DNA of 15,221 nucleotides from Betaproteobacteria bacterium (lineage in GTDB: Bacteria > Pseudomonadota > Gammaproteobacteria > Burkholderiales > Burkholderiaceae_C), in assembly GCA_016704535.1 (NCBI GenBank), contig JADIZZ010000016.1, positions 1 through 15,221 on the forward strand. Direction: 5' to 3'. Under the pieces are notes generated by a model. It was not told where the DNA came from, searched no databases, and saw nothing but the letters and a program-made list of their open reading frames with translations. Positions 8,279 through 15,221 of the stretch are shown in pieces. Position 1 is the first letter of the stretch, and each line of letters opens with the position of its first letter. Made by a program: the position numbers and the translations under genes.

Positions 8279-9961
8279 TCAGTCGGCGGGCTGCCACCGG
8301 TGCGGCAGCAACTCTTCGATCCGGCTGTTCAGCTGCGTGGGCAGCCGCGTGAGTATGTCCTTCAGGTAAGCCCACGGCTCATGCCCGTTGAGCTTGGCCG
8401 ACTGCAGCAGGCTCATGACCACCGCGGCCCGCTCGCCGGCCAACTGGCTGCCGATGAACAGCCAATTGCGCCGCCCCAGGGCCCACGGTCGGATCAGGTT
8501 CTCGATGTGGTTATTGTCGATCGGCACCGCGCCGTCCAGCAGGAAGCGCGACAGCCCCTGCCAGTGATTCAGGCTGTAGTCGATGGCCTTGGCAATGGCG
8601 CTGCCGTCGGGCACACGGCCGCGCTCGAGCTGCAGCCACACATGCAGTTCCTGCCACAGCGGCTTGGTCCGCTCCAATCGCATCTGCAGCCGCTGCTCAG
8701 GGGTCTTGTCCCGGACCTCGGCCTCGACGCGGTAGAGCCAGGCGATGCGCTGAATCGCCTGCTTGGCCACTTCGCTGGCGCCCGCCTTGACCAACTCGTC
8801 GAACTTCCTCCTCGAATGAGCGAGGCAATGCGCGGTGCTACGCCCTTCAAGGGACAGCGTGGCGTCGTAGCCGCTGTACGCATCCACCACCAGCGTGCCC
8901 GTCCAGTCCTTGAGGAAGGCGTGCGGGTACTTGCCCCCGCGCCCCGCGCAGAAGTCGTACGCCACCCCGGGCTCGGCCTCGAAGGCCCCCCTTGCGTAGG
9001 CCCACATGTAGGCTCGCCTGGTCTTGCCCCCGCCGGGGTCCAGCAACCCAATCGGCGTCTCATCGGCGTGAACCACCTTGCTGCCAAGCACGAAGGCCCG
9101 GTGCGCCTCATAGAGCGGCATCAACTGCGCACCGGTGCGCCCGCTCCAGGCCGCCAGCGTCGAGCGCGGCGTGTGGACTCCGGCGCGCGCGTTAATTTGC
9201 TCTTGCCGGTAGTACGGGATGTGATCGACGAAGCGGCTGATCACGCTATGGGCTTGCAGGCCAGGCGTTGGCAGCGCGTTGTCGAAGACCTGCGGCGCGG
9301 CCGGCTCTTGCACCAGGATCTGGCAGCACTTGCACGCCCACTTGCCGCGGATCTGGCGTTGCACGAAGAACTGCGCTGGGATGATGTCCAGCCGCTCGCT
9401 CACGTCCTCGCCCACGCGCACCATGGGCTTGCCGCATTCGGGCGTCGGGCAGTTCGTGTTCTCGGGTTCCACCCGCTGGTCTACGCGTGGCAGGTGGGGT
9501 GGCAGGGCCTCGCGCTTGGGCTTGCGCTTGCTTGGCTGCTCTGGTTGCTGCTCGGTTGCAGTGCTGCCAACGGCGTCGGGCTGCAGCGCAGCGAGTTGGG
9601 CTTCAAGGCTGGCCTGGTCGGCAGCACAGGTCTCCTCGAACAGCGTGCGCTGCTCGGCGTTCATCGCTTCAGTCTTAGCGCCGAACTTCCAGGCCTTGAA
9701 CCGCGCCAGCTGGAACGTGATGCTCTCGATCTTGGCGTCGCGCCACTTGATCGCCTGGGCCTGCGAGTCGATGCGCTTCGTTTGCTCGCCGATATGCCGT
9801 GCGTGCTCGTCGAGTTGCCTGCTTTGCTCGGCGATGCGCTGGAGCATTTGCTCGGCAGCGGCGGCCAATGCGTCGGGGCTCAGACCGCGCAGGTCTTGGG
9901 CTTTGAAGTCGCGCACATCGAACATGTGCACAGTGTGCCCAGACCAACTCAATGAGGCCAT
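8279..9961 (-). CDS. tnpC: IS66 transposase TnpC
   Basis: This is the DDE transposase of the element, about 560 residues, and the frame is intact. The ATG at 9959-9961 is chosen; ATG at 9923-9925 (MFDVRDFKAQ) or TTG at 9974-9976 are alternatives, and none has a strong ribosome-binding site. Domains in order are an N-terminal leucine-zipper-like coiled coil (AAAAEQMLQRIAEQSRQLDE onward) and the FKAWKFGAKTEAM segment. A zinc-finger-like region follows with CPTPECGKPM and CKCC. The IS66 DDE core has VVHADETPIGLLDPGGGKT (first Asp), GTLVVDAYSGYDAT (second Asp) and PIDNNHIENLIRPWALGRRN (Glu). The C-terminal IS66 tail includes SLLQSAKLNGHEPWAYL. TGA is at 8279-8281. The long open frame on the opposite strand is a GC-driven shadow. 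Confidence 0.95.
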   Translation of the reverse strand: MASLSWSGHTVHMFDVRDFKAQDLRGLSPDALAAAAEQMLQRIAEQSRQLDEHARHIGEQTKRIDSQAQAIKWRDAKIESITFQLARFKAWKFGAKTEAMNAEQRTLFEETCAADQASLEAQLAALQPDAVGSTATEQQPEQPSKRKPKREALPPHLPRVDQRVEPENTNCPTPECGKPMVRVGEDVSERLDIIPAQFFVQRQIRGKWACKCCQILVQEPAAPQVFDNALPTPGLQAHSVISRFVDHIPYYRQEQINARAGVHTPRSTLAAWSGRTGAQLMPLYEAHRAFVLGSKVVHADETPIGLLDPGGGKTRRAYMWAYARGAFEAEPGVAYDFCAGRGGKYPHAFLKDWTGTLVVDAYSGYDATLSLEGRSTAHCLAHSRRKFDELVKAGASEVAKQAIQRIAWLYRVEAEVRDKTPEQRLQMRLERTKPLWQELHVWLQLERGRVPDGSAIAKAIDYSLNHWQGLSRFLLDGAVPIDNNHIENLIRPWALGRRNWLFIGSQLAGERAAVVMSLLQSAKLNGHEPWAYLKDILTRLPTQLNSRIEELLPHRWQPAD

Positions 9962-10031
9962 TCGGGCATGCGCCAATTGCCCTGTGCGAGCCGTGCGATG
10001 TCGACTGATCGCGCTGTGATTGCAGGAGCAA

Positions 10032-10373
10032 CTACATCCGCGTGATGAGCTGCATTTGCGCCAGCCGCTGCCACGGCAAGCCCAGCACCAGGGCGTCGAA
10101 CTGGGCTTGCGTCAGCGTTATCGGCGCGGCATGGGCAGCGACCTCGCGCGGCCACATGAAGCGCCCAGCGTTCAGTCGCCGCGCCGCGCACCACACACCA
10201 AAGCCGTCGTGCACCAGCAGCTTGATGCGCGTGGCGCGGGCGTTGGCGAACAGGTAGCCATGGTTCGCCTGGGCGCTGCCGAAGACCTGCACGACGCTGG
10301 CCAGCAGCCGATCTGCGCCGGCGCGCATGTCCACGGGCCGGGCGGCGAGCCACAACGAATCGATGCGGATCAC
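10032..10373 (-). CDS. tnpB: IS66 accessory protein TnpB
   Basis: This protein of 113 residues begins at GTG 10371-10373, VIRIDSLWLAARPVDMRAGA, and ends QRLAQMQLITRM with TAG at 10032-10034. It has the family features of IS66 TnpB (often called IS66 Orf2): an ARPVDMRAGADRL segment, FANARATRIKLLVHDGFG and LNAGRF.WP. It is required with TnpA and TnpC for IS66 transposition, although its biochemical role is not clear. The GTG start overlaps the tnpA stop as GTGA, so translation is probably coupled to tnpA. The frame extends upstream to 10679, but only the part from this GTG matches the family. Confidence 0.93.
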   Translation of the reverse strand: MIRIDSLWLAARPVDMRAGADRLLASVVQVFGSAQANHGYLFANARATRIKLLVHDGFGVWCAARRLNAGRFMWPREVAAHAAPITLTQAQFDALVLGLPWQRLAQMQLITRM

Positions 10374-10747
10374 CGCCGTGGCTCGACCAACAACTCGCGT
10401 ATCCAGGCGGCACAGTCCGCTGACGCTGCGCTCGGCCAGGTGATCGTCATGGCTGTTGCTCCGCGTCGCAACTCGATGCGGATGTCCGCCAGCGCGGCAG
10501 CAACCGCTTGCGGCGGCATTGCCAGCGCGATGAATGCACCAGCACCTTCGTGGGTGAGTGCGTGCGTCGCGGGCCGCGCGATCGCCCCCTCGCTCGCCCG
10601 GCGCCATTTGTGCACGAGGTTGGCGTTCAGCCCGTGCGTCATTGCTACCTTGGCCACCGACGCACCAGGCTGCAAGCATTCGGCCAGCACCCGCGCCCTC
10701 AGCTCTGCACTGTGCGGCCGGCGCGACGTCCGCTTGGCTTCTTCCAT
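10370..10747 (-). CDS. tnpA: IS66 DNA-binding protein TnpA
   Basis: This protein of 125 residues starts MEEAKRTSRRPHSAELRARV and contains the IS3/IS66 Orf1-type helix-turn-helix, with CLQPGASVAKVAMTHGLN and NLVHKWRR near residues 22-49. It probably binds the element ends. The ATG at 10745-10747 is chosen because a GAGGT Shine-Dalgarno sits 8 bases upstream; the in-frame GTG at 10754-10756 overlaps that site and is less likely. TGA at 10370-10372 overlaps the tnpB start. The start codon and Shine-Dalgarno both lie in the 3' arm of a 13-bp hairpin, which would hide them when transcription enters from outside the element. Confidence 0.9.
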   Translation of the reverse strand: MEEAKRTSRRPHSAELRARVLAECLQPGASVAKVAMTHGLNANLVHKWRRASEGAIARPATHALTHEGAGAFIALAMPPQAVAAALADIRIELRRGATAMTITWPSAASADCAAWIRELLVEPRR

Positions 10748-10779
10748 GGTGTCCACCTCAGTTCTTGGTGGACACCATG
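10745..10779 (-). promoter_or_regulatory. Perfect 13-bp hairpin covering the tnpA ribosome-binding site and start
   Basis: CATGGTGTCCACC (10745-10757) is the exact reverse complement of GGTGGACACCATG (10767-10779), with a 9-base loop. On the tnpA mRNA the 3' arm holds most of the GAGGT Shine-Dalgarno and the ATG. A transcript that begins outside the IS would contain both arms and be poorly translated. A transcript that starts inside the 5' arm would escape. A weak TTGATT -35-like box lies upstream on this strand (within 10795-10805), which would place a start near the 5' arm; this promoter is speculative. Confidence 0.6.
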
Positions 10780-10805
10780 CTCACTCGTCACGCCGGCCTA
10801 ATCAA

Positions 10806-10827
10806 GACGCCACGGCCAGACGCTTAC
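10806..10827 (-). repeat. IS66 terminal inverted repeat, tnpA-side end
   Basis: Read on the minus strand it begins GTAAGCGTCTGGCCGTGG, the standard GTAAGCG start of IS66 ends, and it pairs with the other end at 8080-8101. The base right after it (10828) begins the GGAGAAGAGG stretch that serves the next gene as a ribosome-binding site. Confidence 0.8.
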
Positions 10828-10844
10828 GGAGAAGAGGCAACATC

Positions 10845-11376
10845 ATGGCTTCGACAAATTTGCTGACGGCCGTCACCATCGTCACGGCCCTCGTGAGCGG
10901 GGTTGCGGTGGCCGGATCTGCGCGGGCAAAGGTGGCGACCACAAGCGGGCGAGCCCGGTGCTGCAAGTGGTGTCCAACACCAGCCTGCCCGGGCAAGCGT
11001 CGTACAGCTGGCAATACTTTGCCGATGACGATTGCGATGCACCGGTGGAGCGCTGGCAGTCACGTGAAGCCGTGCGGCAGATGGCGGTCCGTGAGGGCTG
11101 GCAGATCCAGCGGCTGAAGATTGACGATGGTTGCTACGAACTTCGTGGCACCGACGCCCAGGGCCGCAGCTTCAAGGCCAAGATTGACCCCAGAAACCCT
11201 GAAGGTGCTGAAGATGAAGCCGCAGGACCGTCAGCCCGGCCGGGAACGCGATCGCGAGCACGCCGCGCCGCAGGCACAATGGCTGCGCAACCGGGCAGCG
11301 TCGCATCAACGCCGCCCATTGCCCCACGATCGCCGCATCACCCCTGGCTCCGCGACGCGCAGCTGGAACCAAGTAA
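10845..11376 (+). CDS. Small exported PepSY-domain protein, frameshifted
   Basis: The ATG at 10845 has a GAGG Shine-Dalgarno at 10834-10837, 7 bases upstream. The protein starts MASTNLLTAVTIVTALVSGV, then AVAGSARA, a Sec signal peptide. After an indel near 10950 the frame continues as LQVVSNTSLPGQASYSWQYF. The core is CDAPVERWQSREAVRQMAVREG, then WQIQRLKIDDGCYELRGTDA and GRSFKAKIDP, a PepSY_2-type domain of about 60 residues. Two cysteines (CDAP and GCYE) sit where family members also have them and may form a disulfide. Another indel near 11192 leads to ETLKVLKMKPQDRQPGRERD and a charged tail. The end is uncertain; the TAA at 11374-11376, just before the next gene, is the most natural stop. 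It is first in the flavin operon, and it probably acts in the periplasm alongside the membrane reductase. Confidence 0.7.
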
Positions 11377-11397
11377 CCACAACCCTGGAGATTTCCC

Positions 11398-11883
11398 ATG
11401 TCCAACCCCTCTTGACCATCGTGGCCACTGCCGCCGCACTGGCCATGTCCACCCTGCCCACTGTGGCGCACAGCCGCCAGGTGACACTGACCGACCAGCT
11501 CAAGAACTACGGCGGCGACGGCGCCTGCAACCGCCTACCTGACCGACGCCAAGGGTGCCTATGTGCGCACGCTCTGGGTGGCCGGCGGCAAAGCCAAGTA
11601 CTACAAACATTTGTCTGACTGGAACCGCCTGTCGGCCGGTGACAGCAAACGCTTGGCCGGCGTGACCGGCGCCAGCGTGGGCGCGGGACGCTTGCACTCA
11701 AAGTCACGGCCGATCTTGCCGACGCACTGATCGATGCAGGCTACGAGATCCGCATCGATGCCGCCGCGGAAGACATGCGCGACAGCCCGTCAGAGATCCG
11801 CTTGCCGCTGTCCAGCGCCAACTCGGGCAAGCCCTCGGGCCGGCAAGCAATACATCCAGTCGCTGACCTTTCAACTCCAGTAA
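11398..11883 (+). CDS. DUF2271 exported protein, predicted FMN-carrying, frameshifted
   Basis: GGAG at 11387-11390 lies 7 bases before the ATG at 11398. The signal peptide reads MSNP, then after an indel LLTIVATAAALAMSTLPTVA. The mature protein has QVTLTDQLKNYGGDGA, AYLTDAKGAYVRTLWVAGGK and KYYKHLSDWNRLS, then DSKRLAGVTGASVGAG, then ALIDAGYEIRIDAAAEDMRD. It ends YIQSLTFQLQ with TAA at 11881-11883. This is the DUF2271 pattern, about 160 residues. The TGAS at 11665-11676 fits the [S/T]GA[S/T] core at which ApbE attaches FMN in other proteins, and homologues carry SGAT/TGAT-like sequence at this place as I recall the family. Indels occur near 11408, 11528, 11685 and 11842. It lies 12 bases before the reductase gene. 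The role as a periplasmic flavin electron carrier is inferred from this motif and the ApbE neighbour. Confidence 0.78.
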
Positions 11884-11894
11884 GGGCCGCGCGA

Positions 11895-14124
11895 ATGAGC
11901 CCCTGGAAGGCCATCCACCGCTGGCTGGGCCTGACGGCGGGCACCCGGCGTTGGTGCTCGGCCTCAGTGGTGCCTTCCTGGCCTTCGATCCGGTGCAGCA
12001 GGCCTGGCAGGCGCCCGCGGAAGCAGGCGATCTGTCGGTGGCCGCTGGTGAAGCGGGTGGCACGCACCGTTCGGGCGTGCAGGAAATTCGCCGCGTGCCC
12101 TCGGGCGGCATCGTGGTGTTCAGCTTTCTTGAAGACCAGGCGAAGGCGTCCTATGTCAATCCGGCCGATGGCCGGGTGCTCGGCCCCTGGCAGCCCTCGG
12201 CGCTGCCGCGCTGGGTGAAGAACCTGCATCGATCACTGCTGTTGGGCGACGCCGGGCGCTGGGCTGCGGCAGGCATTGCGCTCGCAATGGCCTTGCTGAG
12301 CGTCTCGGGCCTGGTGCTGCTGCTGCGCCGCATGGGTGGCTGGCGGCGGCTGGCGGCCGGGGTGCGTGGGTCTCTGGCGCAGCGACTCCACGTGCTGGTG
12401 GGCCGGGTGGTGGTGGCGGTTCTGTTCCTGACGTCGATCACAGCGCTGACCATGAGCGCCTCGACGCTGGGGCTGGTCGCGCTGGATCCCGGGACCGAGC
12501 CCGGGTGGCCTCCGTGGCCATCGGCCAGGCCGCACTGCCCACGCCGCGCAGCTTGTCATGCTGCAAGGCCTACGCGTCTAGAATTTGCGCAGGCTGTGAA
12601 CTTTCCGGACGCCACTGACCCGCAGGACACGTGGCGGGTGGCCACCATTCAAGGCAAGAGCTGGATCGACCGCTATTCGGGACACGTTGGCCACGCAAAG
12701 GCAGCACCGAGGGCGCAGCGGATCTACGACTGGGCTTTGGTGCTGCACACCGGCGAAAGCGCCTGGCCCTGGGCCGTGGTGCTCGGGCTGGTAGGTGCCT
12801 GCGTGCTCTTGTTCACGGCTGTCGGGCGTCGTCATCTGGTGGCAGGCACGCCAACGGGCGCCGCATCCACGGGCAACAGCCCGCTGGCGCAGGCCGATGT
12901 GCTGGTGTTTGTGGCCAGTGAAGGCGGTAGCACCTGGGGCTTTGCCCAGACGCTGCAAAGACGCACTGCGCAGAACGGCCACCGCGTGCACACCAGCGCG
13001 CTGGAGAATTTTCAAACCACGGCCGCCAGCCGGCAGGTGTTTTGTGCTCGCCGCAACCTATGGCGATGGCCAGGCGCAGCCCGCCAGCGCCTGGCGCAAA
13101 TCGCCAAGCTCAGCCCGGCGCTGCGCCCGTGCCCGTGACGGTGCTGGGTTTTGGGACCGGCAGTTCGGGGCTTACTGCGCCTTTGGCGGGGCGCTGGAGC
13201 AAACCTTGCGCACGCAGGGCTGGCCCGCGCTGCTGCCCGCTGGAGCGCATCCACCAGCAATCGAGCCAGCAGTTTGCGCGTTGGGGTGGCGCCCTGGCGC
13301 AGGCGCTGGGCGACCCCTGGTGCTGGACCATGTGCCGCGTGTCCCGCCCGCCACCGCGATCACCCTCGTGTCGCGCCAGGAATTCGCAGGGCCGCCCGAG
13401 TCAGCCGCGCAGGTCGCGGCGATCCTGCAGCTTCTCGTGGCCTCCGCGGAGCCTGGGTGAGCGCCTGCGCGGCCTCCAGTCTGGCGCACTTTGCCGCGGG
13501 GACCTGGTGGGCGGCATAGTGCCGCCAGGCTCGGCAGTGCCGCGCTACTCACTCGCTGTCGTCGGGCTGGGAAGGACGGTTTCTGGGGATCGCTTGCGCC
13601 AGATGCCCGGCGGCCTGCTCCACGCACCTGCTGGGCCTGCAGCTGGGAACCGCTGCGCGGCCTTTATCCCGTTCAACCCCGGCTTTGCGCTGCCACGCAC
13701 ACGGCGGCCCGCGGTATTGGTCGGGGCGCACACGGGCGTGGCGCCTCTGGCGGGTTTCATCCGCCGCAACGACGGAAGCGCATCCCCATGCACCTGTACT
13801 TTGGTGACCGCGACCCGGCGCGAAGTTTCACCTTCGGCCCCGGATCCAGCGCTGGCTCGGCGGGGGCGTCAAGCGACCCTGCCAGACGACGTTCTCGCGC
13901 GTGCCTGATTTAACGACTACGTGCAGGATGCCTTGCGCCGAGACGCCGAGCGGCGTCTGCGCGGCACGGTGGCCCAGGGCGCCATCCTGCGTGTGTGCGG
14001 CAGTGCGCGCGATGGCGAACTAGCGTGGCCGGGGGCGCGCTGGACGATGTGCTCGCGCCGCTGCGCCTAGCGGGCGATGCGGCAGCTCAAAGCGAAGGAT
14101 CGTTATGCCGAAGACGTCTTCTGG
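11895..14124 (+). CDS. Membrane PepSY-TM / flavodoxin / NAD(P)H-flavin reductase fusion, frameshifted
   Basis: This is a multidomain reductase of about 740 residues beginning MSPWKAIHRWLGLTAGT at ATG 11895. The N-terminal half is a PepSY-associated membrane module with four helices. Histidines that could hold heme occur in AIHRWLGL, KNLHRSLLLGD, QRLHVLVGR and ALVLHTGESAW. The soluble loop between helices reads TWRVATIQGKSWIDRYSGHV. A flavodoxin domain follows (DVLVFVASEGGSTWGFAQTL; VLAATYGDGQA; VLGFGDRQFGAYCAFGG across an indel). The FNR part has VPRYSLA, the FAD-binding R-x-Y-S-like motif, then VLVGAHTGVAPLAGFI, the nucleotide-binding motif, and MHLYFGDRDPAR. It ends KDRYAEDVF, the usual family tail. 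No clean stop follows; TGG at 14122-14124 probably stands for TGA. Electrons would pass NAD(P)H to FAD to FMN to heme across the membrane. Indels are frequent (near 11945, 12500, 13040, 13140, 13440, 13560, 13790, 13905 and 14025). Confidence 0.85.
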
Positions 14125-15116
14125 GCCCACCGCGACCTACAAGCGGACCACCCACGCGGCCGACCATGGGCACGCGCTGGTCTGCCACAGCGTGAACACT
14201 GACGCCCGCGCCGACGCCCAGCGTCGACACGGCAGCACTGCGGCGGGACACGGCCGCCGCGGTGCAGCTGGTGGACCAGCAGATGTCGCCGTGGAAGCCC
14301 GACAACGTCGATGCGCCTGAACCGTGCGCCCGTGGACGCGGGTGAACCTGCCGGCCGAGTTGCTGGAGGTGCTGACCTGCGGGCTGGAAATCTACCGACT
14401 GAGCGGCGGGCGCGTTTGATCAGGGCATGGGGCGCTGGTCCGATGCCTGGGGCTTTGGCGCGGTGCGCGATGCGCCGAAAGCCGCGGCGATCACATCGCG
14501 CGCCAAGCCGCGCCTTCCCTGACGGACCGGGCCCTGGCGCTGGATCAGCACACAGGTCGGGTCAAACATGCGCCCCTACCACTCGACCTGCGCGGCATTG
14601 CCAAAGACTACGCTGTGGACCGCATGGCTGCCGTGCTGCAGGAGCATGGGTTGCGGCATGCGCTGGTGGCGCTGGACGGCGAAGCTGCGCCGTGGCAGCA
14701 AGCCAGCATTGCCCCTGGGCCGTGGCGCTGGAGCGTCCTGAAGCCGACGCCGCGCGGTACCGAGGTCATCGAACTGAAGGACTTGGCCGTCGCCACATCG
14801 GGCGACTACCGGCGCTATCTGCGAGTGGGCGATGCGCGCCTTGCGCACACCATGGACGCACGCCGCGCCGCGCCGTGAACAACGCGCCGTGGCATCGGTC
14901 ACCGTGCTGGCGAGCAGTTGCATGCACGCAGACGCCTGGGCCACCGCCCACTGGTGGCCGGCCCCGGAAAAGGCTTGGCATTGGCGCGGCGCACGGGGCT
15001 GGGGCGCTGTTTCTGTTGCGCCGAGCGGGAAGCTTAGTGGAGATGGGTCTCAGTCGGTTTGGCGGTTCCGCAGTCAATCAGGTCTTGGGTGGCCGCGCCC
15101 TGCGGCGTTCACTTGA
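14105..15116 (+). CDS. apbE: FAD:protein FMN transferase, frameshifted
   Basis: ApbE takes FMN from FAD and attaches it covalently to threonine or serine of exported proteins, using a metal ion, on the periplasmic side. Motifs in order are PTMGTRWSATA (14160-14195), VQLVDQQMSPWKPD, a split MRLNRAPVD and FDQGMG..DAWGFGAVRDAP. Then come DLRGIAKDYAVDRMAAVLQE, HALVALDGEAAPW, LAVATSGDYRRYL, RLAHTMDARRAAP and ASVTVLASSCMHADAWATA; the ADAWATA segment holds the metal-binding Asp. Typical ApbE has KGYAVD where this has KDYAVD, either a base error or a variant. The start is uncertain: ATG 14105, overlapping the reductase end, leads to TYKRTTHA and then the MGTRW motif. The C-terminus also shifts frame (ALFLLRRAGSLVEMGLSRF), so the true stop may be TGA at 15114-15116 or lie beyond the window. 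It has at least six indels. It closes a four-gene operon. Confidence 0.87.
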
Positions 15117-15221
15117 CGGCGGACGAGGTTGGTCGCGTGGCGAGCCGGCCAAAGTGAGCGGCGGCGGGCCGCCCCACTCCGACCTCACCGGGATGGAAAC
15201 GGGAAGTGCATCGTCGACATC
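15117..15221. other. Right edge, no assignable gene
   Basis: These 105 bases follow the apbE stop. One frame remains open to the window edge and could be an extended apbE tail or the start of another gene. I recognise no motif. Confidence 0.4.

Larger units (their letters stand above)
8080..10827 (-). mobile_element. Complete IS66-family insertion sequence
   Basis: The element is about 2748 bp with the IS66 gene order tnpA-tnpB-tnpC, all on the minus strand. Its ends start with the IS66-type GTAAGCG core: the right end (reverse complement of 10806-10827) begins GTAAGCGTCTGG and the left end begins TTAAGCGTACGG. The two 22-base ends agree at 16 positions by my count. All three ORFs are intact, in contrast with the flanking genes. 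The 8-base flanks (8072-8079 AGCTGCTT; 10828-10835 GGAGAAGA) do not match, so the expected 8-bp target duplication is absent, perhaps because the left flank is unreliable or because two copies were merged. The stretch 8102-8278 between the left end and tnpC has no gene. Confidence 0.9.

Noticed and set aside
8138..9955. Long 605-codon open frame on the + strand opposite tnpC
   Set aside because: It mirrors the tnpC coding strand in a high-GC element, lacks any recognisable domain and has low-complexity Leu/Arg/Ala content. It is an antisense shadow.
10374..10679. Upstream extension of tnpB to 10679
   Set aside because: This part only overlaps tnpA in another frame and has no family similarity; the GTG overlapping the tnpA stop is the natural start.
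8072..10835. An 8-bp target-site duplication around the IS66
   Set aside because: The flanks AGCTGCTT and GGAGAAGA do not match, and small shifts of the left edge did not give a convincing repeat.
1..15221. CRISPR arrays, tRNA or rRNA genes
   Set aside because: No regularly spaced direct repeats and no cloverleaf or rRNA-like segment was recognised by eye.

Overview
The window is high-GC DNA whose gene content points to a betaproteobacterium of the Burkholderiales, in the Rubrivivax/Leptothrix/Aquincola neighbourhood. The markers are a PEP-CTERM protein behind a sigma-54-type promoter, an 'AACGGG' lipoprotein subtilase, and a PepSY/DUF2271/ApbE cluster. This placement is inferred from family knowledge; there is no rRNA or other taxonomic marker. 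Nearly every single-copy gene is broken by small indels that keep the protein readable across frames. The IS66 element is the clear exception: all three of its ORFs are intact. The simplest reading is a low-coverage or error-prone draft in which the multi-copy IS has a better consensus. Gene boundaries outside the IS are therefore often approximate.

Layout. 1-506 (+): 3' part of a UgpQ-type glycerophosphodiester phosphodiesterase. 617-1866 (-): an MFS transporter. 1918-3151 (-): argJ, ornithine/glutamate acetyltransferase. 3345-3848 (-): a small exported protein made of little more than a subtilisin-propeptide (I9-like) domain. 3982-3997: a sigma-54 -24/-12 promoter candidate. 4036-4619 (+): a PEP-CTERM protein. 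4657-4687: a terminator-like hairpin. 4701-7626 (+): a lipoprotein subtilisin-like (S8) protease with a PA insert. 7627-8079: no credible gene; G-rich homopolymer sequence that looks like an unreliable assembly join. 8080-10827: a complete IS66-family element with recognisable terminal inverted repeats, tnpA/tnpB/tnpC, and a strong hairpin over the tnpA start. 10845-15116 (+): four genes for a flavin-based electron-transfer system. These are a small PepSY protein, a DUF2271 protein with a candidate FMN-attachment motif, a membrane reductase fusing PepSY-TM, flavodoxin and ferredoxin-reductase modules, and ApbE (FAD:protein FMN transferase).

How the genes work together. The last four form one tightly packed operon. 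The fused reductase would take electrons from cytosolic NAD(P)H through FAD, FMN and probably membrane hemes to the outer face of the membrane. ApbE would attach FMN to an exported acceptor, most simply the DUF2271 protein. In the left half, the solo propeptide protein, the PEP-CTERM protein and the subtilase lie side by side. The solo protein resembles the subtilase's own propeptide, so it could inhibit or chaperone that protease. The IS66 right end abuts the ribosome-binding site of the PepSY gene, so it may have separated the flavin operon from its original promoter. No matching target-site duplication is visible, and the left flank is poor, so the join of the two halves should be treated with caution.
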